Shown here piece by piece: positions 8,230 through 17,590 of a DNA stretch of 64,000 nt (position 1 is the stretch's first letter; the number at the start of each line of letters is the position of its first letter). The stretch spans positions 1 through 64,000 of the forward strand of contig JAJYYO010000019.1 in assembly GCA_021800795.1 (NCBI GenBank). Reading direction: 5' to 3'. Origin of the DNA: Pseudomonadota bacterium. GTDB lineage: Bacteria; Pseudomonadota; Gammaproteobacteria; Burkholderiales; Gallionellaceae. Under the pieces are notes generated by a model. It made no database searches and was not told where the DNA came from. It saw only the letters and a list, made by a program, of their open reading frames with translations. Made by a program: the position numbers and the translations under genes.

Positions 8230-8969
8230 CACTACAGGGACAAATCGCACTGGTGACCGGCGCTTCGCGCGGCATCGGTCAGGCTATCGCACAGGAATTG
8301 GGCCGTCAGGGTGCGACGGTGGTCGGCACGGCCACCACTGAAAAAGGAGCTGCTGCGATCAGCGACTATCTGGCGGCGGCCGGCATCAAAGGACGGGGCT
8401 ATGCGCTGAACGTCAATGACGCAGCGCAGACCGAGCAGGTTTTGGCTGAGTTGCGCAAACAGTTCGGCGAAATCTCGATCCTGGTCAACAACGCCGGCAT
8501 TACCCGCGACAATCTGCTGGCACGCATGTCGGATGAGGAATGGGACGATGTGCTGGCAACCAACTTGAAATCGGTGTTCCGTTTATCACGCGCCGTATTG
8601 CGCGCGATGATGAAGGCCCGCGGCGGGCGCATCATCAGCATTTCCTCGGTGGTCGGCAGTATGGGTAACGCGGGGCAGGCCAACTATGCCGCCTCCAAGG
8701 CCGGCATGATCGGTTTTACCAAGTCGCTGGCGCAGGAAATCGGCAGCCGCAACATCACCGTGAACTGCGTGGCACCGGGATTTATCGATACCGACATGAC
8801 GCATGGACTTGGCGCAGAGCAGCGCGCCAAGCTGGTCGAGCATGTGCCCTTGAAACGCCTGGGTCAACCTGCCGATATCGCAGCAGCCGTGGCTTTTCTG
8901 GCAGGTCCGGGCGCCGCCTACATCACCGGCGTCACCTTGCATGTGAACGGCGGGATGTATATGGAATAA
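8226..8969 (+). CDS. fabG: 3-oxoacyl-ACP reductase
   Basis: FabG is the NADPH-dependent short-chain dehydrogenase that reduces beta-ketoacyl-ACP. The start MTLQGQIALVTGASRGIGQA (glycine-rich nucleotide site) at 8226 overlaps fabD by 4 bp; the ORF-track start at 8106 is inside fabD. The catalytic residues appear as NNAGITRDN, Ser in SISSVVGSMGN and YAASKAG (Tyr-x-x-x-Lys). The length of 247 residues is normal. The usual followers acpP and fabF are absent; the next gene is convergent. Confidence 0.96.
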   Translation: MTLQGQIALVTGASRGIGQAIAQELGRQGATVVGTATTEKGAAAISDYLAAAGIKGRGYALNVNDAAQTEQVLAELRKQFGEISILVNNAGITRDNLLARMSDEEWDDVLATNLKSVFRLSRAVLRAMMKARGGRIISISSVVGSMGNAGQANYAASKAGMIGFTKSLAQEIGSRNITVNCVAPGFIDTDMTHGLGAEQRAKLVEHVPLKRLGQPADIAAAVAFLAGPGAAYITGVTLHVNGGMYME

Positions 8970-8997
8970 GCGCTTCAGACGCAAACAGAAACTGCTT

Positions 8998-9534
8998 TCA
9001 GACCGGTTTTATCGCGACCGCGATCCGGTAACCATCCATCTGTTCGCAATCGACAAGCTTACAACCGGCGTAGGCAAGCTGGCGGGCTGCATCAATCTCG
9101 GACAGTGGCAATTTTAAGGCTTTGCAGCATGCCTCCATCTGCGCCCAGGCCAGCGCAAAGTCCGTACCATTGTTTGTCGGCAGATAGAGCCTGGCGAGTG
9201 TCTCGACATCATCCAGGCGTTCAATTTTGACGATATCCACGCCCAGCGCCCGTCCGCGGGCAAGGCCGATCAACGCCTTGTCACCCGCGTAACTCAGGCT
9301 GATCCGTATATCGCTACCTGTAATCAGCGGTCCGTGTACTCCTTCAACAAGCTCGAAATGAACTGCATGCAACAGGGAAGCTATGCATTCGCGTAACGTC
9401 GTCCTCGCCATTTGTCTTGCATCAGCTCTCTTCGTACCCGCAGGCAATGTCAGCAGAATCAGGGCGAGCCCGTGATGGTCAAAGCGGCTTGGGCGCTCCG
9501 GCCAGATCAGAAGTTTTAAAGGAAGGGCTTTCAT
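8998..9534 (-). CDS. 4'-phosphopantetheinyl transferase (Sfp/AcpT superfamily)
   Basis: PPTases transfer the phosphopantetheine arm of CoA to a serine of carrier proteins. The diagnostic motifs are present: ALGVDIVKIERLDD (magnesium-binding GVD) and AWAQMEACCKAL, corresponding to the family W-x-x-K-E-A-x-x-K motif, here with Met before Glu. I choose the ATG at 9534 (MKALPLKLLIWPERP), giving 178 residues; the ORF-track start adds 43 residues across the divergent promoter. It is divergent from potA and convergent with fabG. A carrier-bearing Pls-like synthetase is encoded 4 kb away, making it a plausible client; the fatty-acid ACP is another. Confidence 0.82.
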   Translation of the reverse strand: MKALPLKLLIWPERPSRFDHHGLALILLTLPAGTKRADARQMARTTLRECIASLLHAVHFELVEGVHGPLITGSDIRISLSYAGDKALIGLARGRALGVDIVKIERLDDVETLARLYLPTNNGTDFALAWAQMEACCKALKLPLSEIDAARQLAYAGCKLVDCEQMDGYRIAVAIKPV

Positions 9535-9654
9535 GCGGGCATCATGTACAGGTTGCAAGGTGGGGGTTGAATGAAAAATTTCGAGTGCACGAATTTTTGT
9601 TGAGCGATTATCGCTTATAGTATCGGCTGCTTCGACAATTTTGGTTAGTCCGAT

Positions 9655-10740
9655 ATGGCTCAACTCGAAATCAAGAACGTCACACGTCGCTTCGGCGATT
9701 TCGTTGCGCTGGACAATGTCAGCCTGAACATCGAGGCTGGTGAGTTCTTCACGCTGCTGGGGCCTTCCGGCTGCGGCAAGACCACACTGCTGCGCATGAT
9801 CGCCGGTTTCGATATGCCCGACGCCGGACAGATTTTACTCGATGGTAAAGATCTCGCCGATATTCCCCCGGAAAAACGCCCGATCCACACCGTGTTTCAG
9901 AGCTATGCGCTGTTTCCGCATCTGACGGTAGCACAGAACATCACGTTTTCGCTCAGGATGGCGCGTAATGCACTGAGTGAAGTAAATGCTCGTTTGCAGC
10001 AGTCGCTGGATCAGATGCGACTTGCAGGCCAGGCAGACAAATACCCGCACGAACTCTCCGGCGGACAGAAACAGCGTGTCGCGCTGGCACGCGCGCTGAT
10101 CAACCGCCCGCGCCTGCTGCTGCTCGATGAGTCGCTGGCAGCCCTTGATGCGAAGCTGCGCGAAGAGGTACAGGTCGAGCTGATCAATTTGCAGCGGGAT
10201 ATCGGGATCACCTTTGTGTTTGTCACGCATGCGCAGACCGAGGCGCTGGCATTGTCGCACCGCATCGCGGTGCTGAATCATGGCAGGCTCGAACAGGTGG
10301 ATGAGCCGTCCAAACTTTACGGATTTCCCGGAAATCGTTTTGTCGCCGATTTCATCGGCCATATCAACCAGCTCGAAGCCCAGGTGCTGGAATCGGTTCA
10401 CAGCCATCTGCATCTTTCGGTCGCAGGCTTGGGAGACATCATCGCGCCGCCGCTGCCCGGTGCGATACCCGGTCAGCGCGGGGTATTCTCGATCCGCCCC
10501 GAACAGGTGCGCATCGGCATGCATAACGAACTGGCCGAATTGAAAAATCATTTTTCCGGAACGATACAAAGCGTGCTGTATCAGGGCGATGTAAGCGTGT
10601 ACCGGGTCGGACTTGCCGATGGCGTGACGGTTGAGGCGTTGTTGCCGAATTCGGCACCGGGACGGGCGCAACTGTTCGAGGCAGGCGATACGGTAAAAGT
10701 CGGCTGGCGCCACGATGCCGGAATGTTATTTCATGACTAA
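9655..10740 (+). CDS. potA: polyamine ABC transporter, ATP-binding protein
   Basis: PotA is the ATPase of the spermidine/putrescine importer. Seen are Walker A GPSGCGKTTL (about residues 37-46), the Q-loop in VFQSYALFPH, signature LSGGQKQR, Walker B LLLLDESLAALD and the switch histidine in FVTHAQTEA. Walker B has Ser where most have Pro (LDES for LDEP). The C-terminal third is the TOBE regulatory domain (GVFSIRPEQVRIG). The 361-residue length is normal. It is the first gene of a tightly overlapping potABCD operon and is divergent from the PPTase gene. Confidence 0.94.
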   Translation: MAQLEIKNVTRRFGDFVALDNVSLNIEAGEFFTLLGPSGCGKTTLLRMIAGFDMPDAGQILLDGKDLADIPPEKRPIHTVFQSYALFPHLTVAQNITFSLRMARNALSEVNARLQQSLDQMRLAGQADKYPHELSGGQKQRVALARALINRPRLLLLDESLAALDAKLREEVQVELINLQRDIGITFVFVTHAQTEALALSHRIAVLNHGRLEQVDEPSKLYGFPGNRFVADFIGHINQLEAQVLESVHSHLHLSVAGLGDIIAPPLPGAIPGQRGVFSIRPEQVRIGMHNELAELKNHFSGTIQSVLYQGDVSVYRVGLADGVTVEALLPNSAPGRAQLFEAGDTVKVGWRHDAGMLFHD

Positions 10741-11629
10741 GCCCTATAACAGCGAAGCGCGCCTGGGCAAATATCTGGTCGGCGGTCCGCCGTTTTTATT
10801 CTTGCTGCTGATGTTCGCGGCCCCTGCCGTGATCACGGTGATCGCTTCATTGAGTTACCCCGGTGAATTCGGCGGACTCGCGCCGCTTGTTGCGAGAGAT
10901 CCGGGCACCCTGCACGGCGTGACGCTGGAAACCTACCGGTTCTTTTTCAGCGATTTTATCTATATCGAAATTTTTCTCAAGTCTGTTTTAATGGCGTCCG
11001 CCACCACGCTATTCTGCCTGAGTCTGGCTTATCCGCTGGCGCTGTTGATCGCACGCAGCCCCAAAAAGCGTCGTGACAGGCTGGTGCTGCTGGTGATACT
11101 GCCGTTCGCCAGCAACTTCCTGATCCGCATCTATGCCTGGATGATCGTGCTGGGACCGCAATCGGCATTGAGTCGGCTGATCAACGGCATACTGAGCTTG
11201 TTCGGGCTGGCACCGGTGCACTTGCTGTTCTCGTCGTTCGCCGTGCTGATCGCACTGGTGTATGTGCATTTGCCGTTCATGGTGCTGCCGCTCTATACCA
11301 ATCTGGAGAAGCACGACCCCAGCCTGCTGGATGCAGCGCAGGATCTGGGCGCCAACGCCTGGCAGAGGTTCTGGCGGGTGACTTTTCCGCTGTCGTTGCC
11401 GGGCGTGTTCGCAGGCACGGCGCTGGTGTTCATCCCTGCGCTTGGCATGTTCGCCATCCCGGAAATTCTGGGCGGCACAGGCGATATGCTGATCGGCAAT
11501 CTGATCAAGGAGCAATTTCTGGTCACGCGCGACTGGCCGTTCGGCGCCACCTTGTCCATCATGCTGACCATCGCGGTGCTGATGATCGCATGGCTCACCG
11601 CAAAGCTTGGCGCACGCAGATATGTATAG
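10733..11629 (+). CDS. potB: polyamine ABC transporter permease
   Basis: This is the first inner-membrane permease of the polyamine importer. It has about six hydrophobic segments, starting with FLFLLLMFAAPAVITVIASL, and the binding-protein-dependent permease loop DAAQDLGANAWQRFWRVTFP, which contacts PotA. I choose the ATG at 10733 (MTKPYNSEARLG), overlapping the end of potA by 8 bp; another ATG lies six codons upstream. The length, 298 residues, is in the PotB range. The stop overlaps potC. Confidence 0.92.
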   Translation: MTKPYNSEARLGKYLVGGPPFLFLLLMFAAPAVITVIASLSYPGEFGGLAPLVARDPGTLHGVTLETYRFFFSDFIYIEIFLKSVLMASATTLFCLSLAYPLALLIARSPKKRRDRLVLLVILPFASNFLIRIYAWMIVLGPQSALSRLINGILSLFGLAPVHLLFSSFAVLIALVYVHLPFMVLPLYTNLEKHDPSLLDAAQDLGANAWQRFWRVTFPLSLPGVFAGTALVFIPALGMFAIPEILGGTGDMLIGNLIKEQFLVTRDWPFGATLSIMLTIAVLMIAWLTAKLGARRYV

Positions 11630-12401
11630 CAGCCGCTACGGACTATGGGCGGCGGCACTGGCAGTATACGCCTTCCTGTATCTGCCGCTGGCGATTGTCG
11701 TCGCCTATTCGTTCAACGATTCGCGCCTGAATGCCGAATGGGTGGGTTTCACCTGGCACTGGTACCAGGTGCTGCTGCATGATGAGGACATGCTGATCGC
11801 CGCCGGGAATTCGCTGCTCATCGCGCTGGTGTCCAGCCTGATTTCCACCGTACTCGGCACCCTGGCCGGTATCGCGATCTATCGCTACGACTTCAAACTG
11901 CTGAATTTCCTGGTGATGGCGCCGGTGGCGATGCCGGAAATCCTGCTCGGTGTGTCATTGCTGCTGTTCTACATTCAGGTGCTCAATCTGACGCTCGGCA
12001 TGCTGTCCGTGCTGCTCGCCCATATTGTGTTTTCCATCGGCTTCGTCGCCATCGTGGTGCGCGCAGGCCTGGCGGCGCTGGACGTGAGCATCTTCGAGGC
12101 TGCGCGGGATCTGGGTGCGTCGCCGTGGCAGACATTCCGCCATGTCACCTACCCGCTGATCCTGCCCTGTATGATTGCAGGCGGGCTGATGGCGTTCACC
12201 CTGTCGATCGACGATTTCGTGGTCACCTTTTTCACCGCCGGGGTGGGCGTACAAACGCTGCCGCTGCATATCTACTCGATGATCAAGACCTCCGTGACGC
12301 CGGAAGTGAATGCGGTATCCACGCTGCTGATGCTGCTGACGCTGGCGCTGATTCTGGCAGCCGCAAGGTTTGCGCCCGATATGCTGAAGGGAAAATACTG
12401 A
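11622..12401 (+). CDS. potC: polyamine ABC transporter permease
   Basis: The second permease of the importer. The product of 259 residues has about six membrane segments (for example YAFLYLPLAIVVAYSF near the N-terminus) and the cytoplasmic coupling loop EAARDLGASPWQTFRHVTYP, followed by DDFVVTFFTAG, which is characteristic of PotC. The ATG at 11622 lies inside the end of potB (ATGTATAG overlap). The stop overlaps the potD start (TGATG). Confidence 0.93.
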   Translation: MYSSRYGLWAAALAVYAFLYLPLAIVVAYSFNDSRLNAEWVGFTWHWYQVLLHDEDMLIAAGNSLLIALVSSLISTVLGTLAGIAIYRYDFKLLNFLVMAPVAMPEILLGVSLLLFYIQVLNLTLGMLSVLLAHIVFSIGFVAIVVRAGLAALDVSIFEAARDLGASPWQTFRHVTYPLILPCMIAGGLMAFTLSIDDFVVTFFTAGVGVQTLPLHIYSMIKTSVTPEVNAVSTLLMLLTLALILAAARFAPDMLKGKY

Positions 12402-13447
12402 TGTGGCGCTGTCTGCTGATCCTGGCGTTGGCAGGCTCGGCACAGGCCGAAAACCTGCTGCATCTGTACAACTGGAACAACTACATCTCGGATACCACGA
12501 TTGCGCGTTTTGAGGCTGAATGCGCCTGCCGGGTGGTGCAGGACTATTACTCGGATAATGAGGAAATGTTGGCCAAACTGACTGCCGGGGCTGTCGGCTA
12601 CGATCTGATCATACCGACGGGCAATGCGGTGGAATCGCTGATACGGCAGCACGCGCTGCGCGAGCTTGACAAGAGTCAATTGCCGAATCTGAAGAACATA
12701 GATCCTGCCTACTTGAACACCGCGTTCGATCCCGGCAATCGATACTCGGTGCCCTACGCATATACCATCACACTGATCGGCTATAACCGCGAAAAAATCC
12801 GTGCACTGGGTCTGCCTGTCGACAGCTGGGCGGTGATTTTTGAACCGCGCTATCTTGAAAAAATCAAGGGGCGCGTCACGGTGCTCGATAGCCAGCGCGA
12901 ACTGCTCGCGGCAGCGCTCAAATACCTGGGCTATTCTGCCAACGATACCGAGGAGGCGCACTGGATGCAGGCGCGCGATCTGATCATCCGCGCAAAGCCG
13001 TACTGGGCGGCATTCAATGCCTCCAGCTACATCAAGGAATTGACCGTCGGCAATATCTGGCTGGTGCAAGGCTATTCCAGCGACATCTTTCAGGCCGATC
13101 TGGATGCCGTGACGGCCAAACGGGGATTCCGCATCCAGGCTGCCATTCCCGGGGAAGGCGCGGTGCTGTCGCTCGATTCGATGGTGCTGCACAAATCGGG
13201 CCCGCGTCCTGATCTCGCGCTTCGTTTTATCAATTTCATGCTGGACGGTAAGAATGCGGCCGAACTCACCAACCTGATCGGTTCCGGAAACCCAAACCGC
13301 GACGCATTGCGCTATATCAGGCCGGAAATCGTGCAGAATCCGGCCATTTTTCCGGTATCTGTACAGCATCTTGAGATGCTGCGCGAGCTTGACCGCCATC
13401 AGCGCCGCGTACTGTCGCGCATTTGGACCGAGATCAAACTCAGATGA
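12401..13447 (+). CDS. potD: polyamine ABC transporter, periplasmic substrate-binding protein
   Basis: PotD captures spermidine or putrescine in the periplasm and passes it to PotBC. The 348-residue product starts with a short signal peptide (MWRCLLILALAGSAQA, likely cleaved before ENLLHLYNW). LYNWNNYISD and the later DSMVLHKSG match the PotD/PotF family. The ORF-track start at 12125 is inside potC; the true start overlaps the potC stop (TGATG). Exact ligand preference cannot be told from sequence alone. The gene is convergent with the Pls-like synthetase. Confidence 0.92.
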   Translation: MWRCLLILALAGSAQAENLLHLYNWNNYISDTTIARFEAECACRVVQDYYSDNEEMLAKLTAGAVGYDLIIPTGNAVESLIRQHALRELDKSQLPNLKNIDPAYLNTAFDPGNRYSVPYAYTITLIGYNREKIRALGLPVDSWAVIFEPRYLEKIKGRVTVLDSQRELLAAALKYLGYSANDTEEAHWMQARDLIIRAKPYWAAFNASSYIKELTVGNIWLVQGYSSDIFQADLDAVTAKRGFRIQAAIPGEGAVLSLDSMVLHKSGPRPDLALRFINFMLDGKNAAELTNLIGSGNPNRDALRYIRPEIVQNPAIFPVSVQHLEMLRELDRHQRRVLSRIWTEIKLR

Positions 13448-13505
13448 GCGGTCAGCCGCCAAAAATCATGACACTGGCGGCGTGTCATTCAATGATGGTG
13501 AAGGA

Positions 13506-16500
13506 TCAGCCCGCCCAGGGTTCTGCGGGCGATCCTATCCATTTTGTTCCATCAGGGATGTTCTCGCCTTTCAGGATCAGGGTGAGCGGCCCGAGAGATG
13601 CCCCATCGCCGATATGGGCGCCATAAAGGATGGTGGTGCGTGCGCCGACGGTGACGCCACGGCCTATACTTACCGCGCCGATTTTCATGATGCGATCCTC
13701 GAACAGATGAGTCTGCGGGCCGCACCAGCTATTGAGCGCGGAGTAGTCGCCTACGCTTACGCAGTCGAACTCGGTCAGCTGGGTGGTGTCCATGTAAATG
13801 CCACGGCCCATCCTGCAGCCAAGCAGACGCAGGCAGGGCGGCAACATCGGCGTGCCGCGCAGGAAGTCTACAAAATTGGGTACGGCGATGGACTCATAGA
13901 GATTCGTGACCGCCTCGCTCCCCCATACAAAAGCCGTCCACATGGGCGCCGAGCGTGGCCGGTAGCGGCCAATCACCAGCCACTTGACGAGTACCACAAA
14001 TAAAAATGAACCTATGCCGTACAGAAAGCCTGCCAGCGACAGTGCCAGCAAGGTGTCCACAAGGAGCCCCGCGCCGGCCAGCGGCATCACCAGCGCAACG
14101 GTGAGATAACCCACCGCGATCACTACGGCCATCGGCATGACGATGCGCAAGGTTTCAACGGTTCCCCGGCTCAGGCGTCGCAACATGCGGGGATGAAAGG
14201 TGAGCGACGGATCAAACCCTTCAAATTGCTCGCGTGCAGGCAGGATGATGGGCGGGTTGCCGACCCAGGTGTCGCCCGGATGCATGCGCTCATTGGCAGG
14301 CACGCCCGATTGCACGCCGATCAGCACATCATCCGGCAAAATGCTGCCATCCGGCACAAAGGCGCCGTTCCCCAGAAAGGTGCGATTGCCGATGATCGTC
14401 GGGCGCAGGCTCATCCAGCCGCCCTCGATGCGCTCATCGCCCAGCATCACGCCGTCCGCCACGAAGCTGTCGGTGCCGATGGTCAACATGTCGGGCACGA
14501 CGCCCAGGGCTGTGGAAATTTCGGTGCCACGGCCTACCCGGGCGCCCAGCAGGCGGTACCACCAGGGCGCATACACGGTGGCATACAGGCCATGCAGGAC
14601 GAACAGGCTGGCTTCCTGTATCTGATTGCTCAGCCATTTGGAAAAATATACCGTGCTATGAACCGACCAGGAGCCTTCTTTTAATCGTGGCAGCACAAGA
14701 TAGCGGAAGCCTGCCGAGGCCAGTACGGTGACCAGCACCAGCACGGCGCTGGCAGGGATCGACAGGGTCAGATAGGTGAAAAACGCGCTTATCGGGGCCA
14801 CATGGGCATCGGCGATATTCAACCAGCGGCCATCCAGATAGTCGATCAGGATGAAGCTGGGGAATACCGGCAGGAAAAATACCACGGCAACCAGGTTGGC
14901 GCCCAGAAAGTAGAGCAAAATCTCCCACGCTGCGCGCAGGGCTGAAATGGCTACGCGCGGCCGACGGGCGGCGAGATCTGCTTCGGCTGCGAAATGCGCG
15001 GGTGCTCCTTCCCAGTGCTGTTTTTCGGGTACATGCCGCCCGGCGGGAAGGGAAGACAGTCCGCCCAGATGCGCATATTCGCCGAGTGCCGTGTCGCCTT
15101 CCATGACCGCATAAGAGTCCACTACGGCCTCGTTGCCGATGTTGATCGCGCCTAAAATCAGTTCGCCGCGTTCGACTCTGGCATTTTCCAGATTCACCGA
15201 AGAACCGATTGAGACGCCATTCCCGATAAAAAGCAGATCGGGGGCGCGTACCGACAGGGCGCCAATCAGTGCGTCACGACCGATGGTCGCCCCCAGTGCG
15301 CGCAGATACATCGCATTGAGCGACGAGCCGGACAGGAGGTGGCGCGGCGGTATTTCGGAAATGCGGTCTGCCAGCCACCAGCGGAAGTACATGACGCCCC
15401 ACAGCGGATAACGTCCTGCCCTGATTTTGCCTATTACCAGCCACTTCGCAGCGATGACGAACAAAAAGCTGCTGACATTGGCAAGCAGATAGACCAGCAG
15501 GGATGCGAGAATGGCGCGTGTCATGCTGTCACCGGGGTCGCCGGTGAAGTAGTGATAGGTGAAGAAAGGTGACAGCCATTGTGCCATCTTCAGGCATACC
15601 AGCGGCGGGATGACGGCGGCCTGGGCCATACCGCACAGGATGCGGCGCAGTCTGGGCGTTGTTACGATTTTTGTCTCGGCGGCAATATTCGACTGTTGTT
15701 TCTTGCTCAGTGCGCCGGCAATTAAATCCAGGCGGCGTTCGGAGTAAATGTCGTGTACCGTCACGTTGGCAAAACGAACGTCTTCGCGCAGCCGCGATAC
15801 CAGACGTGCCGCCAGCAGCGAATGGCCGCCTAGATCGGTAAAAAAATCCGCTGCGCGCAGCAGGGGTTGACCCGGGAACAGATGCTGCAAGGCGGAAAAC
15901 AGCGCCGCTTCCGCCTCGTTCTCCGGCGTGTCGGACTCATCATCGGGCAAGCCTGCGCCGGCCAGTGGCAGGGCGCGCAGCGCCTTGCGGTCTATCTTGC
16001 CGGAGGTCAGTCGCGGCATGATTTGCACGGCTTCAAAGCGCGCCGGTACCATGTAGGGCGGCAATTGATCGGCAAGGTTTTTACGCAACGCGGATGCGGT
16101 GGGTGCAGCATCGGCGCCGGCGACAAAATAGGCGACCAGTTGTTCCGCCTCGGCCACTTCCTTGAGTATAACGGCAGCCGTCGCGATGCCCGCTTCCCTG
16201 GAAAGCACGGCTTCGATCTCTCCCAGTTCGACGCGAAAGCCGCGGATTTTTACCTGATCATCGACGCGGCCCAGACACTGGACGTTGCCTGCCTCATCGA
16301 TGCGCGCCAGATCGCCGGTGCGATAGAGGCGGGCTTCGTGCTCACTGTCGGCATGGGGATTGGCTACGAATTTTTCGGAGGTCAAATCGGGGCGACCCAG
16401 ATAGCCTTGTGCCACGCCGGGACCGGTGATGCACAGCTCGCCCGTCTCTCCCGGCGGCAGCAGTTTAAGCTCGGCATCCACCACCAGCAGACCGTAGTTG

Positions 16501-17468
16501 GGCAGAGGTTTGCCGATGGTCACGGGTTCTGCCCGATGCAAGCGGGCAAGGCTCGCCGACACGGTGGCTTCGGTCGGACCATAGGTATTGAAGAGTTTCC
16601 GCTCAGGCGTTGCAAAGCGCTCGACCAGCGCCTGCGGACACATCTCGCCGCCGAGATTGATCAGCCTGAGACAGGGTACATCGTGCGGGAAAAGCGCCAG
16701 CAGGGTGGGTACGGCGTGCAGTACGCTGATCTGGTTGGCGTCGAGTGCGGAGGTCAATGCATCCGGATCGCCTGTGATTTCGCGAGGCGCCAGCCATAAC
16801 GTTGCGCCGACCAGGTAGGAAATCCAGATTTCCTCGAAAGACATGTCGAATGCAACGGAGAAACCCTGATAAACACGGTCATCGGTGCGCACCCCCAGCA
16901 CTTCGTTTTCGCTGCGCAAAAAATGACTGATGCTGCGATGATTTACCGCGATGCCCTTGGGTTTGCCTGTCGAACCGGAGGTGTAAATCACATAGGCCGG
17001 GCAATCCGGGCCGAAATCTGTACTGCGGCGGCGCAATGGCGCTGTTTCGATCAGGTCTTCGAATATCCACAAGGGGCGCGTGTAACCCTCAAGCAATGGC
17101 AAAAACGCGCGGCAGGTGAGCAGTCCGGGGCTGTTCGCATCGATCAGACAGACGTCTATGCGTGCCACAGGGGTATCGGCATCAAACGGTAGCCAGGCAG
17201 CCCCGGATTTGCTGATGCCCAGCTGCGCTGCCAACAGATCCAGCCCGCGCGGCAACCACAATCCCACCACCTGAGCGGTCTGCACGCCAAGTCCGATCAG
17301 GCAGGAGGCTACCTTGTCCGCCTCTGCATTTAATTGTGCATAGCTGAGTGTGCACCCGGCAAAAATCAGCGCCGTTTTATCCGGCAGATGAGTCGCGGTG
17401 GCTTCAAAAATGTCGGGTAAGGTTTCGTTCTTTAGAAGATCAGGGCGATGCGGGCCACGCAGAATCAT
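13506..17468 (-). CDS. Pls/PosA-family single-module non-ribosomal peptide synthetase
   Basis: The protein of 1320 residues has an adenylation domain (about 15-500) with motifs YTSGSTGKPKG, NTYGPTEATV, YRTGDLARID and the catalytic Lys491 in SGKIDRKAL; a carrier domain with Ser550 in DLGGHSL; and a C-terminal half of three tandem modules that each combine membrane helices, a KWLVIG or SKWLSNQ segment, and left-handed beta-helix hexapeptide repeats. There is no ordinary condensation or thioesterase domain. This is the layout of epsilon-poly-L-lysine synthetase (Pls) and relatives, inner-membrane enzymes that polymerise one amino acid. A hand alignment gives the pocket residues D-M-E-H-N-G-T-V-S-K, whose acidic pair suggests a basic substrate such as an ornithine-like diamino acid; this is inference. 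A PPTase and a polyamine importer are neighbours. Confidence 0.85.
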   Translation of the reverse strand: MILRGPHRPDLLKNETLPDIFEATATHLPDKTALIFAGCTLSYAQLNAEADKVASCLIGLGVQTAQVVGLWLPRGLDLLAAQLGISKSGAAWLPFDADTPVARIDVCLIDANSPGLLTCRAFLPLLEGYTRPLWIFEDLIETAPLRRRSTDFGPDCPAYVIYTSGSTGKPKGIAVNHRSISHFLRSENEVLGVRTDDRVYQGFSVAFDMSFEEIWISYLVGATLWLAPREITGDPDALTSALDANQISVLHAVPTLLALFPHDVPCLRLINLGGEMCPQALVERFATPERKLFNTYGPTEATVSASLARLHRAEPVTIGKPLPNYGLLVVDAELKLLPPGETGELCITGPGVAQGYLGRPDLTSEKFVANPHADSEHEARLYRTGDLARIDEAGNVQCLGRVDDQVKIRGFRVELGEIEAVLSREAGIATAAVILKEVAEAEQLVAYFVAGADAAPTASALRKNLADQLPPYMVPARFEAVQIMPRLTSGKIDRKALRALPLAGAGLPDDESDTPENEAEAALFSALQHLFPGQPLLRAADFFTDLGGHSLLAARLVSRLREDVRFANVTVHDIYSERRLDLIAGALSKKQQSNIAAETKIVTTPRLRRILCGMAQAAVIPPLVCLKMAQWLSPFFTYHYFTGDPGDSMTRAILASLLVYLLANVSSFLFVIAAKWLVIGKIRAGRYPLWGVMYFRWWLADRISEIPPRHLLSGSSLNAMYLRALGATIGRDALIGALSVRAPDLLFIGNGVSIGSSVNLENARVERGELILGAINIGNEAVVDSYAVMEGDTALGEYAHLGGLSSLPAGRHVPEKQHWEGAPAHFAAEADLAARRPRVAISALRAAWEILLYFLGANLVAVVFFLPVFPSFILIDYLDGRWLNIADAHVAPISAFFTYLTLSIPASAVLVLVTVLASAGFRYLVLPRLKEGSWSVHSTVYFSKWLSNQIQEASLFVLHGLYATVYAPWWYRLLGARVGRGTEISTALGVVPDMLTIGTDSFVADGVMLGDERIEGGWMSLRPTIIGNRTFLGNGAFVPDGSILPDDVLIGVQSGVPANERMHPGDTWVGNPPIILPAREQFEGFDPSLTFHPRMLRRLSRGTVETLRIVMPMAVVIAVGYLTVALVMPLAGAGLLVDTLLALSLAGFLYGIGSFLFVVLVKWLVIGRYRPRSAPMWTAFVWGSEAVTNLYESIAVPNFVDFLRGTPMLPPCLRLLGCRMGRGIYMDTTQLTEFDCVSVGDYSALNSWCGPQTHLFEDRIMKIGAVSIGRGVTVGARTTILYGAHIGDGASLGPLTLILKGENIPDGTKWIGSPAEPWAG

Positions 17469-17590
17469 AAATATCTCAAAATGGGCAGCGGATGTCGACC
17501 CGCCTTAACGGACGCAGCTTACCATGCCGGCATGCAGATTTCACTCCATGTATTATCTCTGAAAAGCAGTCGGTTATTGAGACGGCAGTT

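Noticed and set aside
7288-8969. fabD-fabG fusion suggested by the ORF-track frame 8106-8969
   Set aside because: The longer frame only reads out-of-frame into fabD; the real fabG start overlaps fabD by four bases.
15867-16799. 310-residue plus-strand frame inside the Pls-like synthetase
   Set aside because: It lies entirely antisense to well-conserved adenylation-domain motifs and resembles a shadow frame in GC-rich DNA.
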